A DNA stretch of 27,981 nucleotides. Source: Chara braunii. Its lineage: Eukaryota > Streptophyta > Charophyceae > Charales > Characeae. Positions 19,010 to 27,560 of this stretch are shown one piece after another (position 1 is the stretch's first letter; each line of letters starts with the position of its first letter). The position numbers were made by a program, and so were the translations under genes. The notes below the pieces were generated by a model. That model was not told where the DNA came from. It saw only the letters and a list, made by a program, of their open reading frames with translations, and ran no database searches. The stretch spans positions 2,000,250 through 2,028,230 of the forward strand of contig BFEA01000242.1 in the NCBI GenBank assembly GCA_003427395.1, written 5' to 3'.

Positions 19010-20432
19010 AAGTCCTCTATGTTAGTCTGTCTAGAGTATTCCACCATGTTCCTACCACAATTTGCTGCTTCGGCCAGCGATATGGTGTAATTTGCTGCGT
19101 CGCCCTGTAAACATGAACTCGCGAGAGCAGGTTAACGGAGGCCTACATTTTCAGACAATTTGTCATGCCATTGATAACAAAACCCAAGGGCTTTTTAACC
19201 AAACTTGACACCAAGTCATAGAGTGGAGACCACACTAACTACTTGCAAAAAAAAAAGCGAACCCCCCCACCCCCCTGTAAAACAGCAAGGCGAAAGTGCA
19301 CTTTCATGTAAATTTCGCCAACATTCTAATTTCAGAAATCTTCAGAATCTCAGCAGAGGAATTTCCAATGCTCCAAATGAGACCAAATTTGGCACACCAA
19401 TCTTGAACCAAAACAAGAACAGGGAAAAAAGCAACAACATAATATTTGACCTCCAAACCCTAATTTCAGTTTTGGAGCAGTTAACCAAGGAGCTGAAAGA
19501 CGGGGTCCCCGCTAACCATTTTTGGAACTCGCCATCAGCACCTTATCACAAGGTGGAATCAACTTTGTGTACAGACACGATAACACCGCAGATTCCCACT
19601 GCCTAAAGTTCTTGTCCTCCTTACCCGTATAGGTGCAGGGGACCTTCATCTTCATCTTGTCCCTCTTCCTTTCACCTTCGGCACGTTTCACGTCTTCCTT
19701 CCGGTCGCCTCCTCCCTTCCCGTCATCTCCATCAATTGGATCTCCTCTACCTCCGCCGCGTGGCCTAGCTTCTTCCACTGTGCGTACGATCTTTCTTGTG
19801 CAGACCCTTCTAATTCGGTTGCGTAGAAGGCAGTCGTGTTGTCGATCTTGTTGAGGGTTGCAATGGGAAAGTTGTTCCACTTACTTTTGAATCCCTTCTG
19901 GTGGGACTCTACTCAATTCGGTAGAAGCACGAAGCGCCACGGTTTCTTGGGTGGAGTGGTGGACAGCATCAGTAAGGTGGGGCAGTCTGGCATCAGCATC
20001 AGCCTTACCTTGTCGTTGCTCCTTCAGTCTTCACTGAATTGCCTCGCCCTCCTCTCTAACTTCTTTTTCCTCTCAAATTACTTTCTTTCTGTTCTACTGC
20101 AGTCATTCATGAGAGTCATGCTGCTGCAGTTGGATGTGGAGGGACTGGGGTTGGCTGGTTCCTGCTTCATCCTCCCTCTGAACCACATATCTCACATCTC
20201 CCTCCTTTCCTTTATCTTTTCCTTCCTCCAAAACCACATTTTCTTCTTCTTCTTCTGTCGTCTTCATCTTGTCATCCAACTTCCTTTTCATCTCCTCCTC
20301 CATCTTCTGTTTAATCTCCTCCTTTTTCTTCTTTTTATCCCCCTTCCTCTGCCTCGATATTGCCTCCACTCGTGCTTGCTGCTCCGCGGTATACGGCGCT
20401 GTTGTTGTGCCAGACCTAAGGGTTGCGGTCAT

Positions 20433-21405
20433 CCTAGAGGTCCAGTGGAAACCCAAGGGCAAGAACAAGCGGAGCAACGGCTCCCAGATCATGGTCAGGG
20501 CGATGAAAGTAAACATGGGATAGTCATCCATGGTGAAGGTTGGGCGCAGTGGCAAGCTTACTCCACCTCCTCACCACAGACCTGATCGCTCGACACTTAA
20601 TCCTCACCACTTGGCACTTACTCTACTAACCTATTCTAGATTGAAGGTCTGACCAGTCTACTTCCCTTCCCACGTCTGTCGCTACAGCTCCCCTGCAGTG
20701 CTGGTGGCCAGCCAACAAGTTAAGGACTGCCAGCAATCGTCCTCAAGAATTGTTTAATGCCGCAGACAGGACGGCATGGCCACCAAATGCAATCTCGCTG
20801 TCAAGACTTACAGCTCCTCACTGCGTCAGCTCCGGTTCGGTCACATGCCGGTCAATACCGGTCTCAGGGCGAGCCGGGTTGTTTTACGAGCGCCCGCCAC
20901 TCATGCCCATATTCCCTACTAACGGGAGATGCCTCCAGCTGCCAAGCTCTACCCTAAACGGAACTGCAACCCCTCACTGGTCGTCACACGGTTCCGTTGT
21001 GTGCCGGTCAGTACTCGTCTTAGCGCTAGACAGCTTGTTTTACAAGTGGCTTCCGCTCATCCCCACACACCATACTTAACATGTCGTTATCCAGCTGCCG
21101 AGTTGACCAACATCCAGGACTCAAGACTCAGCAGACTCGATTCACAAGATTGCGACCAATTACCAATTTGCAGCAGTGTCACCAAGAAAGCGTGGGAATT
21201 TCTAGACATCAACAAAAGTCAAATGCAAAAGGACCAGGGTTGGGGCAGGAAGCACTTCACACTATCTTGAACATTCCACTAGGTGATGTTCCTCGCATCC
21301 CAGTATACGCTCCACTTTGCAATTACCCACCCCTTCTTCTTCGACCCGCTCTCCTCCTTAAACCCTGATTCAATTCTCCCCCGCTGGCTTGACCACCCTA
21401 CCGAG
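20433..21405. repeat. diverged direct repeat pair in otherwise unassigned sequence
   Basis: Two segments, about 20817-20953 and 20970-21105, align with CTCACTG, GTCACA, TGCCGGTCA, TTGTTTTAC, GCTCAT/ACTCAT, CCAGCTGCC in the same order, but with many substitutions. This may be part of the old element's leader or an LTR remnant, but no termini could be defined. No coding frame is supported. Confidence 0.5.
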
Positions 21406-21640
21406 GAGGGTGGTGATTATTCTCCCGCTGGTGGTGCAATAAGTTGGGTGGTGATAACTCTCCAGCACTGGGAGTACTGTTGGTAGGGTGGGAAGTAGTC
21501 TCCTGGTAGGGGTACAATTGCTAGGGTGGTGAGGTGGTGATTATTTTCTCCCAGTGGGGGCAGAGTGGTGATTGTTCTCTGTTGGGGTTACAATTTGTAG
21601 GGCGGTGATGACTCTCCTGCTGGGGTTAGAATCTCGGAGG
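21406..21640 (+). repeat. degenerate GGTGGTGAT-TCTCC minisatellite, about five units
   Basis: The core GGTGGTGATTATTCTCC, then GCTGGGG, then TACAATTTGTAGG recurs with variation and unequal spacing of about 40-80 bp. This is tandem-repeat DNA without coding meaning. Confidence 0.75.
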
Positions 21641-21959
21641 TGATCAGCAGCTTAGGAGGGAAGAGGGGCAACAGGAGCAGGTGAGAATGGGAAAGAGGAG
21701 GGAGAGGTTGGACTCCACTGTTGGAGATAGAAGATGAAAGGTCTGGTGTGGCTACCTTCGCTCTCTTTGCCTTGTTGTTTTCTGAGACGCGCTTGCCTTT
21801 TGCTGTCCTTGCATGTGATATCACTCCAATTCCCCGTTTTCTCCTTCGTCTTTCTTTTTTCTTCCTGCCGTGTGCCACTTGATCCTAGTCCAGTTTTTTT
21901 AACACTCCTCTCCCCCTCCTTGAAGATAGAAAAAAACATGCTTTTCACTGGCCAGTATG

Positions 21960-22342
21960 CCCCCTTTTCTGTTTCTCTTCCATCTACTCCCACAACCCTT
22001 CCTCCTCCTCGACATCCTCCACCTCCTCAACTTCCTCCCCTTCCTCTCCACCCTCTCCTCTACCCTCTCCTCTGCCCTCTCCTAAGCCTCCACTCTGCCT
22101 TCTCTTACACCTCTTCTGCTTACTCTCTACCTCCTACTCTACCTCCTATCTGATCTCCAGGCCGATGTCTCCTGCACCTCTTCTGCTTACTCTTGCCTCC
22201 TACTCTACCTCCTATCTGACCTCCATGCCGCTCTCTCCGACAACTCTACTCACTCTCTACCTCCTACTCTACCTCATGCCTCCCACTCTACCTCCCACTC
22301 TACCTCTTACTTCACCTAGTATACCTCCTACTCTACCTTCTC
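21960..22342 (+). repeat. pyrimidine-rich CTCCTACTCTAC simple-repeat tract
   Basis: Almost pure C and T with many CTACCTCCTACTCTACCTCC words. The hydrophobic Leu/Pro/Ser frames across it are compositional. Its right end is the integration site of the U6 chimera. Confidence 0.85.
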
Positions 22343-22526
22343 TTTTTTTTTTTTTTTTTTTTTTACATGCTTCCAGCACTCGTAGGCAGAGATTCGCTCT
22401 CTGAGTCCATTTCGCACACCAGTGTATGCCACTTCAACACCAGCAATGGCTCCGCAACATGATTGAAGTGTGCCGAAAAATTTGGACCATTTCTCGATTT
22501 ATGCGTGTCATCCTTGCGCAGGGGCC

Positions 22527-22558
<32 letters not shown>

Positions 22559-22595
22559 ACGGATGTCCCGAAGGACACCTACTCTACCTTCTCTT
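22327..22595 (-). mobile_element. retroposed U6 snRNA chimera with poly(A) tail and 18-bp target duplications
   Basis: In minus-strand order: an 18-bp direct repeat (22595-22578), one extra base, a full-length U6 copy (22576-22476), about 111 bp of unrelated sequence (22475-22365), an A-tract of 20-22 (22364-22343), and the same 18-bp repeat again (22344-22327; plus strand CCTACTCTACCTTCTCTT). A tail followed by target duplication is the signature of LINE-machinery retroposition. The 3' part may be a second RNA joined by template switching, as described for mammalian U6 chimeras, or the natural downstream sequence of a U6 read-through transcript. Caveat: the host tract has related repeats, although this 18-mer is exact and specific at its end. 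Confidence 0.85.
22476..22576 (-). ncRNA. U6: U6 spliceosomal snRNA sequence (retroposed copy, probably not expressed)
   Basis: The 101-base minus-strand sequence matches U6 end to end: 5' hairpin GTCCTTCGGGAC, AAAATTGGAACGATACAGAGA (invariant ACAGAGA box), AGATTAGCATGGCCCC with the AGC triad, CTGCGCAAGGATGACACGC (internal stem-loop), and AAATGGTCC before TTTTT. U6 forms the catalytic RNA core of the spliceosome with U2. The 5' hairpin stem is two bases shorter than usual plant U6 but still pairs perfectly around UUCG. No plant upstream element or TATA box at about -30 precedes it, because the target-duplicated C/T tract abuts the start. This supports a promoterless copy. Confidence 0.93.
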
Positions 22596-22939
22596 ATTTT
22601 GTCTCAACAGATTTTTCTCTCTGTGTTTGGAAGCGTGCAGGATCCAAGGGTCTCTACGTCCTACTTTACCTCCTACTCTGCTGCCGCCTCCCATTCCGCC
22701 TCTGCAGATCTATCTGTATCTGTTTGGAAGTGTGCAATTACCATTGATAGGTTTCAATCAGAGAGTCTCAGTCTGACTTGGGATCAATTGTTTAGGGGTA
22801 ATGAGCTGGGCACCAGGTGCAGGTCATAACTAAGAATGATTCTCTGATTGTGTTCATTGAGAAGCAGAAGGGAGAAGGAGAAGCTGTGTAAGGTGCCAAA
22901 CGAGACGAGAACAGAAAGGAGAGCGTGTTTTACTTGAGG
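22596..22939. other. non-coding stretch, no recognised feature
   Basis: Only a short near-repeat is visible: CTGT(G)TTTGGAAG(C/T)GTGCA at about 22622 and 22718. No gene, RNA or mobile-element signature was found. Confidence 0.45.
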
Positions 22940-23960
22940 TTCAGGTGGTATTGGTTTGACTGGCAGTCTAACGGTGCATTAGCTGGGGTAACTGGCAGTT
23001 TATCTATCAAAGTGGTGGTTTAACTGACAGTTTGACTGGCGAATGGTGGTCTGACTGTTGAACTGGTGTTTTAACTGACAGTTTAACTGTTGAACTGGTA
23101 GTTTCGGTGAACTGCCGGGAAGCATACTGTAAGGTATCCCGGAGAAGTGGTGGGCCAAGTACCAGTGGGTGTTACGTATTGATTGGAGCGAAGTGTGCGA
23201 GAATTGCCGTGTCCGTGGGTGTTGAGTGTGGTGTGGATCGAGTTGGACACTACAGCTTTGCAGGGGTGGGGTGGAGATCATGACCGGTATGGTTCCGCTT
23301 TTGAACACCATGTCCTGGATGTAGTGGTTAAGAGACTTGGCTCTTGAGGCCAAGGTCGCAGGTTCGAATCCGTGCAGAGGAGGGCTTACGCCGAGATGTA
23401 CGGATCGATAGCTACTACTACTGGTGGTTTAACTGACAGTTGACAGTTTAACCGGCGAACTGGAGTAACTGCCGGTTCAAGTACCAAACTGGTGCTTTAA
23501 CTGACAGTTTAACTGATGAACTGGTGGTTAAAACTGACAGTTTAACTGGTGAGCTGGAGTAACTGGCTGTTTAACTATCAAATTGCTGGTTTAACTGGCA
23601 AACCGGTGGTTTAACTGGCAGTTTAACTGGTGAATCGGTGGTTTAACTGAGAGTTTAACTGGCGATTTAACTACCAAACTGGTGGTTTAAATGACAGTTT
23701 AACTGGGTAACTGGTGGTTTAAAGCACCAGTACGTCCTAAAACTGCTCCACGTTAACGGGTGTGGCTTTTGGGATGCACGGGCCTGGGCCGGTAGCCCCG
23801 ATTCAGCCAAGTGGAAACGGCACGATTTCCACTGTTGGCTCGCCATAACGCGGAGCACTTTTTGGAGGTGCTGGTGGTTTAACTGGAGAACTGGAGGTTT
23901 AACTGACTGGCGAACTGGTGGTTTAATCTCTCTCTCTGTTAACTGGTGGTTTAATGGGGA
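22940..23960 (+). repeat. TTTAACTG-rich degenerate minisatellite, with two interruptions
   Basis: Units resemble AACTGGTGGTTTAACTGACAG. I count about twenty TAACTG words, many as CAGTTTAACTG. The array is broken by about 320 bp (about 23105-23420, holding a tRNA-like sequence) and about 150 bp (about 23722-23875, unidentified, G/C-richer). Minus-strand frames repeat Asn-Cys-Gln-Leu-Asn-His as a by-product. Unit length is variable, so this is not a CRISPR array. TAACTG is also the core of plant MYB binding sites, but binding is unproved. Confidence 0.88.
23313..23383 (+). other. tRNA-like sequence, degenerate (possible SINE head or tRNA pseudogene)
   Basis: An A-box-like TAGTGGTTAAGAG (23322-23334) is followed by a 5-bp anticodon-type stem TTGGC/GCCAA with a 7-base loop, then a B-box GGTTCGAATCC (23361-23371). 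The expected U at loop position 33 is C, the T-stem needs a bulge, and no acceptor stem pairs. This excludes a working tRNA. No poly(A) tail or target duplication is clear, so SINE origin is only a suggestion. Confidence 0.5.
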
Positions 23961-24906
23961 GCAGTGATACGGAGGAGACAGGGTGGTCGAATGGTTGCAA
24001 CGAATTGCAAAAGGGGGGATAATGTTGAAGTGGGGTTTTTATCTCATCATCAGGTTGCCAAAAAGGGTGATGAGCTTGCCCAACATTATGGTGGAAGCTT
24101 TTGCTGGCTTGTAAAGGGGGTTATAAATGTTGAAATGGGGGTGGGGTTTTTCGCACCATGCTGGCATAAAGTGACGAGGGGTTCGGTGTATGCGAGGCAA
24201 TAAAAAAAAAGGTTTGAAAAACGAAAAACAAAACAGGAAAGGCGAAGCCAATCACATCATATCTTTGGCCAAATATGCTACAAAACGACTTCCAAAAGTC
24301 AAAAGTGTTCTTAAAAAAAAAACCGAAAAAAAAGCCGGTTGCCATCAGAGTGGATCATCAGGACGTCCTTCGATGTCTTGCTTAACAGCATCGGTTGGAG
24401 CAAGAAAAGTGAGAAAAAGTAAACGAACAGAAAGGACGTTTAAGAAGTACAAAATACAGAAAGTCTTCGAAGAGAAAAAAGCCAAACGACTGAATGGCTT
24501 TGGCTGCTAAGCCGTGTTACGCAAGACTTAGCGATTCATGTTTTTTTTTTTTCGTTTCTTTTTTCCTATTTTCTTGTTACACCGTCGTGCCATTTTTTTG
24601 CTTATTTTTTCCAGATTTTTATTTGTTTTCTTGTTACACCGTCGCACCATTGCTGCTTCCACTCTTGTTTTTTTTTTGTTTAATAATAATGTATGGATGC
24701 ATGGTGCTAGACACAGCAAGGCCACATTTTTTCTCAACCGGATGCGCTCTGTGAAGTAAAGGAAGGGTGCGCTCTCCCATGGGATCGTCCTCACATTGCA
24801 CTTGATCTTGTGTCAGGGCGTTCTCCCTGCCTTCATGCTTGTTTGCAGCTTGCTTAGTGTAGGAAGGAGGTATGGTATGTGCAGGGTGCTGTCTTGGCGA
24901 AACAGC
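23961..24906. other. A-rich then T-rich non-coding stretch
   Basis: The plus strand is A-rich at about 24190-24500 and T-rich at 24540-24690. TTCTTGTTACACCGTCG(T/C)(G/A)CCATT is repeated at about 24571 and 24630. A Lys-rich 106-codon frame (24190-24510) and Phe-rich frames opposite are compositional, with no family motif. Confidence 0.5.
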
Positions 24907-24990
24907 GTCCTTTAGGACATCTGTTAAAACGAAGGACATTAGCATGGGCCCTGAGGAAGGATGACACACATAAATTGAGATTTGTTCCAG
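24907..24990 (+). pseudogene. decayed U6 snRNA copy
   Basis: In order it reads GTCCTTTAGGACATCTGTTAAAA, ATTAGCATGGGCCCTGAGG, AAGGATGACACACATAAATTGAG and TTGTTCC, matching U6 over its whole length with substitutions. About 11 bases are missing between TTAAAA and TTAGCATGG, removing the ACAGAGA box, so it cannot work as U6. A-rich sequence follows (to about 25030, including a run of 12 A), compatible with a retroposed origin; no target duplication was found. Confidence 0.85.
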
Positions 24991-25118
24991 AAAACAAAAG
25001 GGGGGTAAAAAAAAAAAAGAACAAAAGAAAGGGGCAAAAGAGCGATACTTAGCAGGAGCAGAACATGACATTACGTGCTCCCGTCCACAACTCGTATTTG
25101 TATTTGTTGAAATTTTCT

Positions 25119-25187
25119 GTTGTTTTTTACTTTCAGTTTACAGGTCATGAATGAAGTTTTCTGTACTTTACTGCGGGTAACCCCCGC
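25119..25187 (+). promoter_or_regulatory. possible 3' splice acceptor and GC hairpin before the O-fucosyltransferase frame
   Basis: TTGTTTTTTACTTTCAG (ending 25136) looks like a plant polypyrimidine tract plus acceptor, so an untranslated first exon may lie upstream. CTGCGGG-TAACC-CCCGCAG (25169-25187) is a perfect 7-bp hairpin, 35 bases before the chosen ATG. An upstream ATG at 25151 is in frame but ends at a TAA inside the hairpin after nine codons, making a small upstream frame. Confidence 0.35.
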
Positions 25188-25222
25188 AGTGGCTGAGGGT
25201 GGTGGTGGTGGGCATATACCCG

Positions 25223-27166
25223 ATGAGGAGAGGGTACCTCGCTTTATCAGCCCCTGATGTGGATGGGGATGGTTATTGTGAGGCGCCGCCATCTGCGTCA
25301 GATCCCCCGTCGGTGCTCGCAACAGGGAAGGCAACAAGGGCGGGACGCATGGCGCATTTCTTCGGTAAGCGGTCTTCTAGGGTTCGACCCTCTACAAAAG
25401 GGAACCGAAATGTACCCTGGGGGACGATTGATGGCGGGGTGCTCCCTGGCGGCTTGCGGGGCCGGAGTTGGGCCCGTGACTTTGGCGGATACTTGTTCCG
25501 TTTTGTATTGCGGAGGCCTCGTGTTGTGGCCGGTTGTCTGGTCCTCCACTTTTTAGCTATTTTTCTTATCATAGGGGTCCCTGATTTTCAACAACGCAGA
25601 TATATCCCGGGTTCTACGTATAGAGGGGAGGAGGCATATCAGCTCTTCCGCTCTTACATGGAGAACGATACCGATGTTACGAGCCTGAGCTCTCCTTGGT
25701 GGTTGCATCCGAAAAAAGGTAAGGAGCTCAAGCCTTGCTTGGATATGCCGCCGTGGCATGAGCCACCTTCAGCGGCTAGCAACAACGGGTACATCTACAT
25801 TGTTGTGAATGGTGGTCTAAACCAGCAGCGTGCCTCAATCTGTAACGCAGTGACTGTCGCCCGGTTCTTGAATGCGACCCTTGTGATTCCGTATTTCCAT
25901 TACAATGCCATCTGGAAAGATAGCAGCACGTTTGAAGAACTGTTCGACATGGAACACTTCATCAACTCGCTAAAGAATGACGTCAACGTGGTCACCTCCC
26001 CGCCTGAGCAACTTGTGAAAGCGCTTCCTGAGGCAGTTCAGGGATCGGAGGGGCCGGAGACACTCGGGTACAAGGTGAAGATCCTCGGGAGGTCACCGAT
26101 ATCGGCATACCTGGATGAGGCTCTCCCAGCCCTGAAGCAGTACAAGGTGATCAGGTTTTCACCGTACGCGAAGAGGCTAAATAATGATGGAATTCCTCTG
26201 GAACTCCAGCGGCTGCGATGCAAAGCAAACTTTGAGGCGATCCGTTTTGCGAAGCCTATTCGTGACATGGCGGACATCCTCATGGAGCGCCTTTTGTCCG
26301 GGGAGTACTCGCCTGAGGGCATGCGGCATCCGGTTCAGAAGTACGTTTCTGTGCATTTGAGGTTCGAAAAGGACATGGTTGCATTCTCAAACTGTCTCTA
26401 TACGGGCAAGCGAAAAGAGAAACAGGACTTGGCTGCGTATCGCGAATACGGGTGGAGAGGGAAATTCACACGCAAAGGAAGGGTTCCCCTTGATCCTGGC
26501 AAAGTAAGGCGCGAGGGAAGGTGTCCTTTGACACCCCTAGAAGTCGGTCTTGTCTTGAGGGGCATGGGTTTTCCAAAATCCACGAGAATCTACATTGCAT
26601 CGGGAAAGATCTACGGTGGGGAGAAGACGATGCAGCCATTGCGAGAGATGTTTCCAGACATTTTGACAAAGGAAATGTTATTGGCATCAGAAGAGCTTGC
26701 ACCCTTCCGGAGCTTCTCTTCAAGGCTAGCTGCTCTGGATTACACTGTGTGTTTGCACAGTGAGGCATTTTTTGTCACCCAGGGAGGAAACTTCGGCGAG
26801 GTTCTGATGGGTCACCGACGGTTCCTCAACCAGGGCCATGCGAAGACAATCAAGCCAGACAAGAAGGTTCTGTCGGCACTCCTGGATTGCCCCGACATCA
26901 CGTGGGACAAGTTCCGTCAAGCGATGCGGATCATGCGTAAAGATAATGACGCAAAAGGCGCCGCAAGTCGACGGATCAAGGACTCCATATTCGCGTTCCC
27001 CTCTCCAGAGTGCATGTGCCCAGCTACGTACGATGCAGCCGCTGCTGCAGCCGCCGGCTTGTACAAGACCGCAGAATCGCTTCAGCCTGGCAGTGGTGGA
27101 GGTGAGGTGTCTATCGATGTGGGAGCGATCTTTCCGCGTAATTGCAGCAGCAAAGTCACAGTGTGA
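25223..27166 (+). CDS. plant O-fucosyltransferase family protein (GT106/PF10250-type), single exon
   Basis: This 647-codon open frame starts at the first in-frame ATG after a TAA at 25178; the eight codons before it begin with GTG. A second candidate ATG is at 25349. Numbering from 25223, the order is: basic cytosolic tail, one membrane anchor (about 99-121, with VVAGCLVLHFLAIFLII), then a luminal catalytic domain with NGGLNQQR (196-203), HLRFEKDM (378-385), CPLTPLEVGLVLR (434-446), IYIASGKIYGG (456-466), a TQGGNFGEVLMGHRR block (519-533), KTIKPDKK and a C-terminal CMC. These are the family's conserved blocks. The architecture is a type II Golgi glycosyltransferase, probably moving fucose or rhamnose from a nucleotide sugar onto cell-wall polysaccharide or protein; the exact acceptor cannot be read. 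N-glycosylation sequons (NDT, NAT, NCS) are present. No frameshift is seen. Plant relatives usually have introns, so the single exon is notable. Confidence 0.92.
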   Translation: MRRGYLALSAPDVDGDGYCEAPPSASDPPSVLATGKATRAGRMAHFFGKRSSRVRPSTKGNRNVPWGTIDGGVLPGGLRGRSWARDFGGYLFRFVLRRPRVVAGCLVLHFLAIFLIIGVPDFQQRRYIPGSTYRGEEAYQLFRSYMENDTDVTSLSSPWWLHPKKGKELKPCLDMPPWHEPPSAASNNGYIYIVVNGGLNQQRASICNAVTVARFLNATLVIPYFHYNAIWKDSSTFEELFDMEHFINSLKNDVNVVTSPPEQLVKALPEAVQGSEGPETLGYKVKILGRSPISAYLDEALPALKQYKVIRFSPYAKRLNNDGIPLELQRLRCKANFEAIRFAKPIRDMADILMERLLSGEYSPEGMRHPVQKYVSVHLRFEKDMVAFSNCLYTGKRKEKQDLAAYREYGWRGKFTRKGRVPLDPGKVRREGRCPLTPLEVGLVLRGMGFPKSTRIYIASGKIYGGEKTMQPLREMFPDILTKEMLLASEELAPFRSFSSRLAALDYTVCLHSEAFFVTQGGNFGEVLMGHRRFLNQGHAKTIKPDKKVLSALLDCPDITWDKFRQAMRIMRKDNDAKGAASRRIKDSIFAFPSPECMCPATYDAAAAAAAGLYKTAESLQPGSGGGEVSIDVGAIFPRNCSSKVTV

Positions 27167-27538
27167 TTTGTTTCCTAGGGTTGTTAACCGCTGAGGTTTT
27201 GTATTCTCCGATGGGCTCAGCAGCAGCAGCAGATTCAGTTTTGTTCTATGCTTACGACGGTGGCCACAGGGAATAATATGGGTTGCAGTGCCAACATTTC
27301 CAGTTGGTACTTCGTCCTCAGGAACATGGGAATGGAGAACAAGCACATGACAGAGGACTCCGATCGCATAGCAAGTCTGTGCTTGGCACTAAATGTGGTC
27401 CGTTGCCGTCGCAACAGTCCAGCGACTCCAAAAGGGAGTGCTGTGGGCATGTCATGTCAACTGGCATTGTATGATTTGATTTATTTAGGAAGCTCGTGTA
27501 GTGAAGCCTCCCAAAGCCAGTTGTCCTTTTTCATGGTC
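27167..27538 (+). other. 3' flank of the O-fucosyltransferase gene
   Basis: Probable 3' untranslated and downstream sequence. No AATAAA is visible, which is common in plant and algal genes. A CAG repeat (CAGCAGCAGCAGCAG) sits at about 27218-27232. No other gene recognised. Confidence 0.5.
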
Positions 27539-27560
27539 GGGGGGGGGGGGGGGGGGGGGG
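27539..27560 (+). repeat. 22-base G homopolymer
   Basis: An unbroken run of 22 G, followed by CGGGGAGGG. The true length is unlikely to be reliable in an assembly. It gives a Gly-run frame with no coding meaning. Confidence 0.95.

Larger units (their letters stand above)
15375..20432. mobile_element. old, decayed second Ty3/Gypsy element, integrase part inverted
   Basis: On the minus strand, from high to low coordinate, come gag (from 20432), a Gly/Tyr-rich gag tail, protease, RT, RNase H and the start of the integrase region; the order is that of Ty3/Gypsy. At about 15845 the coding strand switches and an integrase core fragment reads on the plus strand. No LTRs, primer site or polypurine tract could be found at its edges. 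It differs clearly in protein sequence from the element at 5209-15359, so it is a different family and older. Confidence 0.85.
17991..20432 (-). pseudogene. gag region, highly fragmented
   Basis: The likely start is the ATG at 20432 (MTATLRSGTTTAPYTAEQQ), followed by a very charged Lys/Glu coiled coil to about 20230. Next comes a Gly/Arg/Lys stretch and KVPCTYTGKEDKNFRQWES (about 19650-19590), then a capsid-like helix segment, LTPEQILNHFAMELSDALQ (about 18864-18808). The C-terminal part is Gly/Tyr/Pro-rich with repeated SYQGG-like units. I see no clear CCHC knuckle. Many stops and frame changes break it. The assignment as gag rests on position upstream of the protease and on composition more than on sharp motifs. 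Confidence 0.65.

Noticed and set aside
19836-20585. 249-codon hydrophobic Leu/Phe/Ser-rich plus-strand frame
   Set aside because: It is the antisense of the Lys/Glu-rich gag coiled coil of the old element and is pyrimidine-rich by composition.
20433-20700. Primer binding site or 5' LTR of the old element
   Set aside because: No TGGTATCAGAGC-type or other tRNA 3'-end complement and no matching second LTR could be found.
21734-22404. Leu/Pro/Ser/Thr-rich plus-strand frames
   Set aside because: Translation of the CTCCTACTCTAC simple-repeat tract, not a cell-wall or secreted protein gene.
23313-23383. Functional tRNA gene
   Set aside because: No paired acceptor stem, a bulged T stem and C instead of U at loop position 33.
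22940-23960. CRISPR-like array of TTTAACTG repeats
   Set aside because: Repeat and spacing lengths vary, there are no unique spacers of constant length, and the context is eukaryotic.
24190-24510. Lys-rich 106-codon frame resembling a basic nuclear protein
   Set aside because: It follows from A-rich composition; there is no motif, and a T-rich counterpart lies next to it.
25199-25222. Extension of the O-fucosyltransferase frame by eight codons upstream of the ATG
   Set aside because: It depends on a GTG start; in a nuclear plant-type gene the first in-frame ATG at 25223 is the better start.
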